The position numbers were made by a program, and so were the translations under genes. From Amblyornis subalaris (Eukaryota > Chordata > Aves > Passeriformes > Ptilonorhynchidae), in NCBI GenBank assembly GCA_018881555.1, contig JACAXG010000130.1, positions 2,303,848 through 2,367,847 of the forward strand: a stretch of 64,000 nt of DNA. The letters run 5' to 3'. The notes beneath the pieces were generated by a model that saw nothing but the letters and a program-made list of their open reading frames with translations, had not been told where the DNA came from and did no database searches. Positions within the stretch are counted from its first letter, which is position 1. Every line of letters starts with the position of its first letter. Shown piece after piece: positions 12,171 to 24,455 of the stretch.

Positions 12171-14630
12171 TAAAATCAAATGTATCTGCATTATCTGTTA
12201 TTCTGTATGAGGTTATCAACTTTATACCATCCACGTTTTGGAGTTACCACTTTTATTAAGAACATGCACCCTGTCACCTCCAGTTACTTTCACTTCTATG
12301 ATGGGTTAGGAAAGGAAAAGTTGACACCACCACCATCAAAACACAAAAAATAGATGGGTGGAGATAGCTTCTTACACAGACGTAAACACTTTCAGTCAGG
12401 AATGCACACCCTACAAAAGTAGCTGCCCATCCCACTTCTTGCAGCACAGCAAATTTCAAGTGACAAGAAAAGAACCATCCTGTAAGTTACTTTTACCAAT
12501 GGAAAAGCTGTGCAATTCATTCAGCTCAAGAGCAGCAGTCATGATTTAGATATCAGGGTGGCAATGGTACAGTGCAACTCCATGCAGCCATTAAGGCTTA
12601 TGGAAACTTTGCTCATGGAGTGCAGATGATGGCACCACATGTCTGTATTCCAATGCTTCTAAGCAGTTCTAAACAGCAAATAAATAAATGTACCACATAA
12701 AATTGATGCAGAGCCTGGACTCTTGTCATAACTGCAGAGGCTGAAATAGCAGCATCTGAANAAATGCAAAGAGTCTCTGGCATCAGTTTGGTAAATGCCC
12801 CAAAGAGGCACTTTCCCCAGATTTTGTCACCAAACCGAAACAAAGGATTTATCATTTCAGAACTGAGGTTTTGCAAACCTTTCTGTTCCAAAAAAACCCA
12901 AACCAACAAACAAACAAATTAATCACTGCAATATTTTATACTGTCTTGGGATGAATATCAGTTTTTATTTTCATGCCTAATAGTTCAGCTTAAAGATATG
13001 TTTCCAGTTTCTATGTAAATGCCCAATCTTTCATTCCCCATATACCTTTTGTTTTTTTAATATCCTGGTTATGAGACTTCAATACTTTGGGTTCATCTGC
13101 TCTACATTCTAGTACTACTATATCTTGTTCTACAGAAGCAAGACTTAGCATTTTATACTATTACTTCAGTTCGTGAGGGCACTGAGCAAACTATGTATAA
13201 CCATCATAATTTTTAAAATCATAACGTATTATTCAATCTTTGCATATTGATAACCAATACAACTTTTTTTAAATACATAGCAAAAATTCTTGCTTAGTGC
13301 GGCTCTGAAATAGATAACAGGAACCTGCATTAGAAATCCTACGCAATCGTAGTTCAAAAATCAGTAAAAAAACTGGGACAGCTAAAGTCAAAGCCTTTCT
13401 TTTTCCGTGTTTTTCCAAAACCTGAATTTCAATGTCAGAGGCAAATTTTCTGCTTTTCTGTTGACATTTTGCCACTCAGAAACTTAGCTCCTGTTTAGCC
13501 ATTGTATCGTACACCTCTTCCCATGGTTCAAAAGCCAGACTTCATCTCATACTCAAAATCAAGGCTTAGCTCCAANTACAGGCAACAGCAGAGCTGGAGG
13601 AAACACCTACAGACGAAGTGCCCTGCTGAGCCTCTGATGGCAAAAGCTGCCACAGGCTTGTCTAGAAACTGTTAAAACTCAAACTGCTTGTGCCAAACAT
13701 GCTTTTTAGTACTTCTACAACTGAATCTTGCCTAACTTTGCCAAATAATAGAAGGCACTAAACCAAAGGCTAACTTTGTGAAGCCTAAAGTATCTGCTTT
13801 AACATATAAGTAAGAACTCTCAAAAAGACTCACTACAAACAATGTATTTTGCCCACTTGGTATTATTTTGCTCCATGCTGAAAAAAAGAACACAAAGAAA
13901 TGACTGGGTACAGAAAACTTCAGTTAATCTTTAAACACACAAGCTCTAAAGGAAAAATAATTCAGGGAAGAAGTAACTACAAATCCAATACCTATTTGGG
14001 TGTATGAACTCCACATGTGTCAACATAACAAACTCAGAACTAGTTCACAGGCACTGTCCTGTAAGAAAATAAGATGCTGAGAAAAGGGTTCTTTTACCCC
14101 ACAGTCCTAAACTTACAGACCTCATATTCTCTAACAAGTAAGAAGGGGCAAGGATGGTAGTCAAAGTCCTTCCTAACAAATGGTCTAGAGATTTTTTGAG
14201 GTTTTTTGTTTGTTTGTTTGGGGTTTTTTAGATTTTTCAGCCTAACAATTTAAGTTACTATTCTAGTCATTTAAATATTGCAAAAAACTATAACCACCAG
14301 CATACTCTGAAGAGAAATGAATTATGGGTACCAAGTCAGAGTTCCAGAAAAGCATTCAGGAGAAACAAATCTTTTCAATGTGTACCTGTACGAGCCTCAG
14401 GCTTTGCAATGGGTCCTGATTTTGTTTTAGAATAGCACCAAACTTCAGTTATTGTAATATTAATATAATTTTATGTTTAAAAAGAGAAAAAGCCAAACAT
14501 CTAAATTGTACATCCAGTTCTCCAATGCCAGCAAAAACTAGTTTTAGCACACAGGAAAGTGAAGAAGTCTATCAATCAGCCTCTCATGTCACTGAGTGAG
14601 TTTTGGCACCTTGACTAAAAAACTTATCAT
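12171..14630. other. Intron, nothing recognised
   Basis: AT-rich intronic sequence with short CAAA-type runs (12901-12918) and a T/TTTG-rich run at 14193-14239. No gene or mobile element is supported. Confidence 0.5.
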
Positions 14631-14732
14631 TGAGGAATGCTAATTCCTCAGTTTTGAACTCTTAAATGCACCTTGTGGTGCCATCAGGAACCATTACCTT
14701 CCTGCATCATCTAGCAAGAACGTAATGGTTCC
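14631..14732. repeat. Cluster of three short perfect inverted repeats
   Basis: Three hairpins lie within 102 bp. TGAGGAAT / ATTCCTCA is at 14631-14638 / 14643-14650 (4-nt loop). GCACC / GGTGC is at 14669-14673 / 14678-14682. GGAACCATTAC / GTAATGGTTCC is at 14687-14697 / 14722-14732 (24-nt loop). It could be a decayed palindromic element or a structured RNA, or chance. The region to its right (14740-14890) is less AT-rich than its surroundings. Confidence 0.6.
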
Positions 14733-15549
14733 CACTAATGGACTGAGACACAGATAAATGGTTTCCACATTTTCATGCAGTTGCACTCTCGTGGTTCTTT
14801 GGAAACCCAGAACCAGTTCTTGAAGGAAATGTTACGTGCCATAACAGCCATCGTTTTGAGTCAGCTTCATCATTAGCATCCAGCCCCTTTTCCAAAGCAT
14901 CTTAGGTTATTTGTTCATTGTTTCTTTCAGTTTTGAAGGCATCAATCTTTTCAAAAATTGAGATATTTAAACAAAACAAAACCCCCACAAAACAACAACA
15001 GAGTCCACTGAAGTTTAGGTAAACAGAATAACTAGAAGGAAAAATAATGGGGTTCTTAAGATACAAAGAAATAAAATTAAGCCTCAACAGAAGCCACAGC
15101 AGGTATTACCATGTCAGAAGACTATTCTGGCTGACTCCATTCACAACATTATTTTTACAAACCAAGCAGATGCAAATCTGACATCTTGATGTTATTTACC
15201 CACTTGAAGGAAGTGGTTAGACATAAAAAAGCCTGACAGATCACATTTTTATTTCCACAAACTGGAAAGAAGGAAGGCAATAAGCCATCCATATTTCCAT
15301 CTTCAAAACAGAAGCACTGTATCTAGACTGCAGGCTTCTAACAAAGTCACATGCTAAACATTACATTTTCCTACATGATTAAAGAACACTGGTTAAAGCA
15401 CAGGAGTCCATTTTTGCTGTACCAGGTGTTGTTTTCTTGCAAAGCTTGAAAACCCTTTAAAGATTAACAGTGATACACAGTATTGCAATAAACCATTCTT
15501 TCAAAATTCAAAGGCACCCTGCAAAGGCAAGCAGTCAATGATGGTCATA
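14733..15549. other. Intron, nothing recognised
   Basis: Intronic sequence with an A/C-rich patch near 14969-14999 (ACAAAACAAAACCCCC type). No gene or repeat family is supported. Confidence 0.5.
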
Positions 15550-16062
15550 TTTGACAGATAAAACTGGGGCTCTCTTGAGGGGTGTGGGAGCAGGAAGACA
15601 CCCAGCACTCAATTCAAGAGGTCCACGAGGACCTATGGCTGGACCCAGGATTAGGATCTGCCCTTCCCTGCACAGCAAAAGCAGCTGTATTCCTTGCCCA
15701 CTGCCGCTTCCCACACTTCCCTCCCCCCAACCAGCCTCAGCAATGCAGCTCCAGCAGCTCCCATCAGGGCTGTTCCACCTGTTCTGCAGGAATCAGGTTC
15801 TGACAAGCTGAAGCTTGAGCCAACAAGGTCAGCTGTGAGGCACCAAGCTTTGAGTTTAGGAGCCTCTGCAGAGGTGGAATATTCAAAAAGATTAAAAATA
15901 GCAAGGGAAACCTTTTTGAAACACTCGGATTGTAGGACATTGGAAAGAGTGGAGCTGGGGTACAAGAAGACAGCTGGACAGCAAGGAAGTCTGCTGGAAG
16001 ACAATACACGTTTTGCTGGTACCCAAACTAGGACATTTCATAGAGTCAATATTAAGCACTAA
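15550..16062. other. GC-elevated block with a 122-codon plus-strand frame, unknown
   Basis: This 500-bp segment stands out from the AT-rich intron by base composition, most strongly at 15580-15800. It contains a plus-strand frame at 15694-16062 of 122 codons, long for this region, rich in Ala/Ser/Pro at first and then charged (for example YSKRLKIARETFLKH). I recognise no domain, start context or flanking promoter. It could be a decayed repeat, an unannotated transcript or chance. Confidence 0.35.
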
Positions 16063-17357
16063 TGTAACTTATTTGGAACATCAAATTATAAAAAGTTTAT
16101 CTATTAACAGGAGAAATTAAGTATTTTGTTAAAAAAAACCAAAACAATGGAATCTTGTTTTGTAAGAGACATTAGTATAGAATAGTACTCCAGGTCACTG
16201 GGCTTCCAAACTAAACACCAGTATTAAGGGGCTTGTAAGGGAGGCAGCATGTGTATGAAACTTACAGCTATCCTGCAAAACCTTTATCTTTCAGGTAATG
16301 TTCTCAAGATGAAAAGGTCATAGTTTTACAGAGAATGGTACTCATTCCTCAGAAAACAGGGTAAGTATTTTGTGGAAAAAACAGCTCAAATCAATGGCTT
16401 CCAAATACCAGGTTTTCACCACCTTGTGAGAAGAGAGCCCTTTGACAAAGTAATATATGTTGAATCCCTCTTCTTTTCTTCCCCATGGCATTTTTCCTGC
16501 CTTGTTCTCCTTAAAATAGACCTGCATCTACATGCTCTAGCCACTCCATTGTCCACACCCTTTTCTCTATAGCTAACAACTCAAGTGAACTAATAGGTCA
16601 AGCATGTCCAAAAACCTCTTTCTACCCCAAGCTGGAGGAACACTGTTCCTCAACTACTTATTTTTCTATGTGAACAAAATAGATCTCTCATTTATGCTGT
16701 CGACTTCACAAGTTTTTTAATAATAGCTATTTCATTCAAAAATATCTATTTTAACCATCTGTTATAAAAACACCTCTTTCTTTTAACTGAATCATACCCA
16801 CTATGTTAACAGAAGCTGGAACCAAAAATGAAATAAAGAGGAAAAGTATCTCCTGTTACTAAATGAAATTGTACATGATTTTATTTCCACGTAAGATAGG
16901 ATAATAGAAAAAGTGGACTTTTGAAGAGCAACAAGGATTTTGGTTAGGAACTCACTACAGTACTTGTCACACTCTAGTTTACAAAGGGAAAAAATTAAGT
17001 CTTTGGTACCAAGAACATAGTATTATTTTAATATTAATTTATATTGGAACTGCAAAATTTAATTTAACACTTTTCTAAACTTTCACAAAACAACTAAGAA
17101 CATGCATTGGTATTATATAATACAGAACTTCAGTAACATTTATCGTGGTACATACAGCACTATCGCAAATGATATGCCACTTAACCTGGCACAACAGGAG
17201 ATCAACCTTAAGAAAAATAAAATCATTGTAGACCCATTTAACAAGCCGAATGAGATCAAAAATGTTCTGTAACCATTGTTTTACAGTATGAAATCTGTTA
17301 GACGGATACTCTTGGGAAAAATAAAACCACACCTGTGCAGTGATAGCTCACACTCAC
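16063..17357. other. Intron, nothing recognised
   Basis: AT-rich intron without recognisable repeats or genes. Confidence 0.5.
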
Positions 17358-17412
17358 CTGGTCCTCATCAGCAAGAGCCGAGAACTTACTCGAAGTAAAA
17401 ATAACACATCAA
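17358..17412 (-). other. Candidate BAZ2B 5'-UTR exon (55 nt), best splice pair in the intron
   Basis: On the minus strand a textbook acceptor (GCTTTTTCTATCTTTATTACAG, AG at 17414-17413) and a textbook donor (GACCAG|GTGAGTGTG, GT at 17357-17356) enclose 55 nt. An internal second donor (CTTCGA|GTAAGTTC) could shorten the exon. Joined to the first coding exon, the BAZ2B frame runs into an upstream stop, so this would be 5'-UTR, and its final G would give the BAZ2B ATG a favourable -3 base. It contains two ATGs: a short one followed by a stop within the exon, and one near its 3' end that runs out of frame into the coding exon. No RNA evidence is available here. Confidence 0.45.
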
Positions 17413-18029
17413 CTGTAATAAAGATAGAAAAAGCACTTACATGGTCATATAAGAAAAGCTGACAAAAAAAGGGCTCTTTTGTCTTATTTGAAGACTTAAG
17501 TTTGTTAAACAGGAAGCAGTTCTAGAAGTGATAAAAATGTTATGAAAATACCAATACTTCAGAACGTGCATGAAACACACACATTCTATGTCACTGTATT
17601 TGTCCAATGAGTATTCATCAGAATTCTTCATAAAGTTAATACTAGCTGTCTAAAACCTAAATAGACTTTAATGGTTTAGGTTTTTTTTAACTCACGAAAA
17701 TCAGATATATTTGCTCATCACTACTGTCAGGAAAGCATTACAAGAAGCAGTAGTTGTCTTAAGAATTTTTTAAAAAATTAAATTTGCTACTCTATATATT
17801 CTTTTTATACTCTTCTTAAATCTATAAACATTTCAAACTATTAACCCAGGCAAGGCAGGGGGGTGGGGTGTGGGGGAGGAAGGAAGCACACAAGAAAAGC
17901 ACTGAACACTTGGCATTATAGAATAGATAGAGAAGATGAACAGCTTACTGTGGAGAGGGGTTTAATCAGGAAGTAGCCATTATCCTGTCGCTACAGAGCA
18001 GTGACAGCACTCCAAAACAAGCCGAGGGT
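17413..18029. other. Intron with a G-rich tract
   Basis: A G-rich run at 17858-17879 (GGGGGG, GGGG, GGGGG, GG) is the only notable item. No gene or repeat family is recognised. Confidence 0.5.
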
Positions 18030-18450
18030 TTGGTCTTGGAGGTTTTTGTTGTTTGGTTTCTTTTTCAGTCAAGAAGGAAGAAAGCACACATGCTATCATG
18101 TCCGAGTTTGCTGAGCCCAAAGGTTGCCAGATGCCTATTGTCAAAAGCTATCCTGAAAACGAAATCCAAGCAAGCATTGACAAAGCTGTATTTAAGGAAG
18201 CATCTAAAATCCACCACAAGCTCCCTGTGTGTTACACACAAAACATGGCTGTCTTATTCAGAGATTAGCAATTATTGTAATGAGATACTGTCGGAGAGGG
18301 TCAAACAGTGCTTCCTGCAGTTTACACATCTTGATTTCCTGGTAAACAAACTGAAAGGCAGGTGGAGCACTTGGATCACCAGTAACACAGCTGCTCACGG
18401 ACCAAAACCAGCTCAGGTGAAGTGTGTAGCTTTACCTGGACTTTAATTAC
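18030..18450. other. Unique-looking block, less AT-rich, possible conserved element
   Basis: The block has more balanced composition than its surroundings and two overlapping plus-strand frames (18030-18446 and 18053-18268) with no recognisable domain. It matches no repeat family I know. It may be a conserved non-coding element or an old pseudogene; the sequence alone does not decide. Confidence 0.3.
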
Positions 18451-20303
18451 AGAAGGCAAAAAGGTAGCAGAAAAACATAAAACTAACTGAACTATGACAG
18501 AAATTTTTCCCACAACGTTACACAGGCATCAGTGCCAGGCTGTGTCGTTTTCTTTTTTATGCCAAGCCAAGAAAAACATTTTTATTTTCTTTCAAATGAT
18601 GCTTATGTACACACACGCTTGAGAACAAACTGCTAACCACGTTGTTTTGGTATGAAAAAGTGCAATGAAACCATAACCTGAAACAACCCTGGAAAAACCT
18701 GAAACTGAGAAAAACAAACTCTAATCACTGTATGTGAATTTAAGCACCAACCTCCAAAAAAAAGCACAATTAAAGAAATTTACTAAAAATATACAGAAAT
18801 CATAAGAATGAAGTGATTAACACTAATTTTAAAAAACAAAAAAATTCAAATACCTTTTTTTGTAACTGCCTAACTTTTTGTCCATAAAAAGAAATACTCA
18901 TATATGGACTAAACACATGGCAATGATTCAGTGAAAAGAGATTATAGGTTGTTCCCTTACTATAATCTTTCCAAAAATTAATTTCCACAAGCTCCAGTTT
19001 AAAACTCATATTTTCATGGTGGAACTGAAGAGGGCCCTAGGCTACCATGAAAATTAAAAGGAAAAAAAAGAAAAAGCAACCCCCAACAAATAAACAAGGA
19101 CATTCCCTCCCCAAAAAATCTTGACAAACAGAACAAAAAGCTCACTTCTCCTAAGCAACTAGAATAAAGTATTTCATCCAAAACCAGAATTTCTGCAAGG
19201 GATAAATATAGTCAACTTATTACACAACCTGTTGATGCAAGTGAAACTGTTACAGTGACCGAAAACAACGGCACAAGGGCTTGAACCTCAGCATGTAACC
19301 TGAGAAAAGATCATTTGTATAGCAGGGGAGAGATGCAAAGGCACTGGGGGCCGGGGCAGGGGGCAGTGGATCAATCAATTAATTCTTCCTCTCTCAAAAA
19401 TTCAGCAGCATGAAAGAAGACAACCTAGGAAATACACCAAAGCAGCATGTCTGAAGAAACAAATCAAGGAACAACACACTAAAGAAGTTTCTAATAACAA
19501 TGTTAGAAATACACCGCAGCCATTTTTCACTTTAATCTCAGGAAAGAAACAAAGGAAGGCTGTGAAAAGTAAAATATAGAAAGCATTACTGGAAAGATAA
19601 TGAAATATGAAGGGGTGCATCTGTGTCAGCAAACACAGACAGTGAAGATGTAGCCTCTGCCAATGAAGGAGTGATTCTGCCCTCACGATCTCCCAAACAA
19701 CTTAAGATATATTAAGAGGAATCTCTGCAATCAAAACAACACACCAAGTAAGAATTTTGCAATACAGATATAACTAGTGCAGCCACAATTCCCTCATCAA
19801 ACACTTGGATATTAACTCATCGCCTTAAGTAAAACCACACCAGAACTTCAGCATTTCATTCACATGTTTTTTCTATTGTTTCTTGTCCTACAAAAAAGCA
19901 GCTTTGTCAAACCATGTGCAGTGTTTCTGAAGAAAACAGTAAAATTCCAAACCATCAAACGAGAAAAGCCTTCTACAAAACCAAGGAGTATCAGCAGCAC
20001 TTTTCACAGTAGTCTTAAAATAGTTTTAAAAAGCAATATAATTGTATTTAATCAGGGTAAGTTTGGTACTAGTACTACCGCAAACAAGCTTTCACTGCAA
20101 GATTTAGGAGATCATGATCTGAAGTCTCAATCTGCTAGTATCAGAAATTTGCATGCTCAAATACAGCCATGATGAATTTGATTCTTATATGACTCCAGGA
20201 GAATCACGTACAGTAGTTCTACATGTTAAAATAATAGCTCATAAATGATGATTTTTCTAAAATTTTTTCAATCCATATTGCTCATAATATGAAAAATACT
20301 TAC
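18451..20303. other. Intron, nothing recognised apart from a G-rich tract
   Basis: AT-rich intron. G runs at 19346-19350, 19353-19356 and 19359-19363 form a partial quadruplex-like motif. No exon or repeat family is supported. Confidence 0.5.
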
Positions 20304-20327
20304 TGTGGAACAGCTGTTTAGCATTGA
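20304..20327 (-). other. Candidate BAZ2B 5'-UTR micro-exon (24 nt)
   Basis: On the minus strand an unusually long pyrimidine tract and acceptor (TTTCCCTCTCTTTTGTTGCTTAG, AG at 20329-20328) is followed only 24 nt later by a near-perfect donor (CCACA|GTAAGTATTTT, GT at 20303-20302). Both sites are among the strongest in the window. The very short length is the main doubt, since exons under 30 nt need special help. It could be a real micro-exon, a recursive-splicing-like site in the long intron, or chance. Confidence 0.3.
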
Positions 20328-22599
20328 CTAAGCAACAAAAGAGAGGGAAACAAAAACATGCCACCAGAAGCAGCAAAATGGAAGGTCCATACTTATTTTC
20401 TGAACCCTGGGCTCAATCAGACCGTAGTCCAGTAACAGCATAACTTTAAATGCATGGACCTGGTTTCTGCCACTGCAGCCATCAGATAAGCTAAATAAAC
20501 CGAACTATAACCCACTACATCCATGTTAGTCAGCAAGAGTGTAACAATGATTCAGCAACTGATGTTCTCAGAAAGAAATTCTACAGGCTACCAAAACACT
20601 GGTGGGTCAAATACCTCAGCTCCATTAAAAAAATTATGTTTATAAAACATATCTAGTATGATACAATAAATCAACCACTCCAACTATGTCTCAAATATGC
20701 ATCAGCCCCTGCCCTCATGAAATGGCATACCTTCAACCTGTGGAGCCCAAGTGGACAGTTACTGTCTCTGTGAAAGATTTTCTTTTTTAACAGTANCACT
20801 TTCTACATAGCAAATTCTAACTATAAATATGGATATTGAATACGACTCTAGCTATGGGTATGATTAGATGAACTAACTAAATAAAAAAATTAAAATCTTT
20901 GCAAAACAATACATATTGTAACAGTGAGTAAAATACTGAAGTGTTCTTTTAATGAGATTTCAAACATTGCCCATGGGAATTAAACCTACGGTCATAAAGA
21001 AATTACAAAATCCCAAAAAACTTTATCTACTAGATTTCAGTCAATCTGGAACTACCTGTATCTTTCCGGTAGCTCTATTCTACACATTTTGATTTAAAAC
21101 TTCTTAGCTTACCCTGTGATAAAGAAATATAAAAGCAGTTAAGCCATGGATGTTGCTTACACACACTTGAGAAGAACATGTAATATCTATGCAAGCTCCA
21201 GTGAATGCTAAAAAGCCAGACATTTATCTTTTGCATCATAACTTGATGCAAACCTCAAAACTGCTGCAAAAAACACACATTACTTCAGAGCAGAAACGCT
21301 TGCTTAAAAAGGCAAACATTTATGAATACAAGCACAATACCTAAATCCAGCATCATCTGTAAACACAACCTGCATCAATGGTGTTGGAGAGTATGAACTC
21401 CCCACAGTTCATTAAATCAATACACTTCTTTATAAAAGTTTCAGANGCACTATTAGTACATCTTCTGCTTCCAGCAATTTTAGCTGGAATCTTCTGACAC
21501 TAACTGCATGGACCAACAAGGAGGGGACAAAAGGGACAACTCATTACTTAAGGAATAACAGAGGTTCTAAATAATCTTTTTATTCAAGAAAAACTAACAA
21601 GTTAATAGAAGTGATCTCCAAGTAAAGTACGAAAGGCTAGGGGGAGGAGGGGAGTGTCCACAATGGACCCAATAACCAACTTTCTTCCCCATATTCAGTC
21701 TGCGCAAAAGTTTTAACACCTTTTACTTCTCAGAGAACTTCAGGCAATTGCACACCAAACCAAGTCCTCTACTTGTGTCCTTATAAATTCAGACTGACAA
21801 CATTCACAAGCCTCAGTACCATTATTTTCCCTACCTATGCTAGTGCACAGAGCCCACTCCTCAGTNCCATTGTTCCACTGAATACTACTGGTTTGGTCTA
21901 AATTGGTCTCCACAACTGAAAACAAAGATGCATCACAAGAGACACCCAATTTCAAATAGTTTGTCATCCCCCCAAAATCCAAAATCAATCAATCTTTAAA
22001 ACCCATCAGCTGACAGTAAGTAATCCGCATCCTTAACATTGGTTATAGCCCTACCAAAGCCAAGCGAAAGAGGTGTCCTTTCCCAAGGGGAAGACAGGCA
22101 GCAATTGTCTTTGTTCTACCTCCTACATATTCTGGTCACATTTATTGGTCATATTGCTCATGATTTAGCTTCATTTCAAAGGCCCTTTCGTCCTCATTGA
22201 ATTGTTCGCAAAATGCATGGACACTTCATCTGTCAATTTGATCTTAAAACAGTATCTTGGATTTGGAATAAATACAGTAGCTACCACTGAACCATCACCC
22301 TGAAAGAGCCATATTCTACTACTACTAAATACATCTCTACCAAAACCCCAATAAGTACAGAATTGTTTCAGGGCACATAAAAGTCACTCGTACAAAAACC
22401 CAGAAAACCAGCTTATTCTTTACATTACTTCAGTGTCCAAAAGCATTCCTCATGAAGGCTCGTTACCTAAAACTAATCACAGAACTATTAAAAATCCCAA
22501 ACTATTGCTTATTTAGTAGCATTTCAAACATTTGCTACTAGATTTCAACCCCACAAAGTCTATATATATGGAAAAAATACTAAAAGAGCATAGAAAAAC

Positions 22600-22653
22600 A
22601 ACTGAATTAAATAATTTCAAGGCACAGAAAATAACTGAATTAAATAATTTCAA
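22600..22653. repeat. Perfect 21-bp direct repeat, period 33
   Basis: The same 21-bp word, starting AACTGAATTAAA and ending TTTCAA, occurs at 22600-22620 and 22633-22653, separated by 12 bp. It is a local tandem duplication. Confidence 0.85.
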
Positions 22654-24430
22654 CATGTTTTAATNTTCCTGTATCAAAGCCTTCTCATATGTTCCTTTTC
22701 ATCTTTAGCATTTTGATTATCAAAATGTCCTAGTATCACTGAAAGGTTTTAACCAGCAACTTGGAGACAAAAGAAAGCAAAGCATATCAGGATCTCAAGG
22801 AATACATTGTCCTGTGTAACAAAACATGCCATTTTATAATAAAGTTATATATCTTACCATAAAGTTTTGCTAGTATTTTCCAGTATCATCTATTAAAATA
22901 CAGTCATTTGAGTTTTAGGAGATTTGACACTGAGATGATGTTTGTTTTCATGTTCTGCATACTTTACTATCATCCATTTTAAAAAGCATTACAGAGACCA
23001 ATATTCTTAATTTTCTGTACATATGTGTGTGTGCGTGTGTGAGATAAATTCAGTATTAACTGCTATTTGGTCAAACAAGATTTTGAAGAAAAGATCGCAT
23101 AGGTAGCAAACATGGCAGGGAAATGCACACAGAAGGAGGGTTAAACTGCTATTTTCCATAAAAATAACCATTGATTTACTACGTTATTAGAAAACTGAAA
23201 TTAAATTATTTTGAAACTATAAAGATACTTCAGAAATTTTAAAAGCTTTGAACAACTATAAATATATTCTTTATCTATCATCATAAAGTACACCTATACA
23301 CACACCCTCTGAGAATACAATATTCATTTTGCTGCAGAAGAACAGACATTGCATAACAATGAGATTTGCTAATGAAATCAGCCATCAACCTGGAATACAT
23401 ATGTATTAAACCAAGACCTCAGTGTCATTTTCCTTTTGCATCGTTTGTTCTTTCTCTCATTTTTCCTCGACCTTTCAAGTATCCTGTCCTCCTGGTTTCA
23501 CTCCTTCAAGTACAGCAATATTGCAAAATNTTTTGTTAACACTGTATGTACAACACTTTTTATTTCACAAAATTTCTTTCTCTGCTTACTGCTAAATGTA
23601 GATTCTAACTGCATGGGTTCTATCAGCATTGTTAATGTAGCCTTGCAAGAAAAATCAATGGGTGCTATAGAGACAAAGGAGTTTTATTTCCTCTGTAAAA
23701 CAGCAGGAATATCTAATAAAAATTGGGTGTCACTTGGAACAAACCGTACTTTCATAGCTCAAGTTGCACACCCTTTAATACAAGAATTTAACAGAACACC
23801 ACATTTTAGAAAAATACCCTATCTATTTATCCAGTGATTAAACAGGACAGAATTTAGAACCATTACATGAATACAACTGTAAATTCTTTGACTGAACATG
23901 CAAAACCATCATGAAAAAAAGTAAAAAAATCCAGCAAGTTCAGTGACAGTATGTTTGAGCATGCAATATACATAGCAGTTACACAAAACATGTTACTGAA
24001 AAAGAGATAAATACAGACTGGAATTATTCATTCTACTACTCAGAGCTGACCATAAAAATTTTAAAATTACAAAAGTATTTTAAGACATTTTTGTCTCATT
24101 ATACTAATACCATATTTTGGCTTTGTAGATTAAATGCTGTCTTACATTTCATAGATAAAAAGCAACCTGTTTGCACCCGTAGCTCTAAAAGTATCAAACC
24201 TATGTTTTGAAATCACCCCAAAAATCTTAAAACTAGAATACAGCCCACTAATTTTCGCCACTGTTCTCATTTTACAGATTTTTTTCAATCGAATTAAGAC
24301 AAATAACACATTGTTACTATAACATACTATCAAGTTAGCATTATTGTCAATAAGTTCCAAAGTCATACCAAATAGTACAAAACAACAGAAAATAAATGTT
24401 TGCTGACTTGTTTGGTAGCATTGGCTTTTT

Positions 24431-24455
24431 GGGGGGAGGGGAGAGGGGAGGAGGG
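24431..24455 (+). repeat. G-quadruplex-type motif
   Basis: G runs of six, four, four and three with short purine loops lie on the plus strand, that is, on the template strand for BAZ2B. It fits the canonical four-run G4 pattern. Confidence 0.7.
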
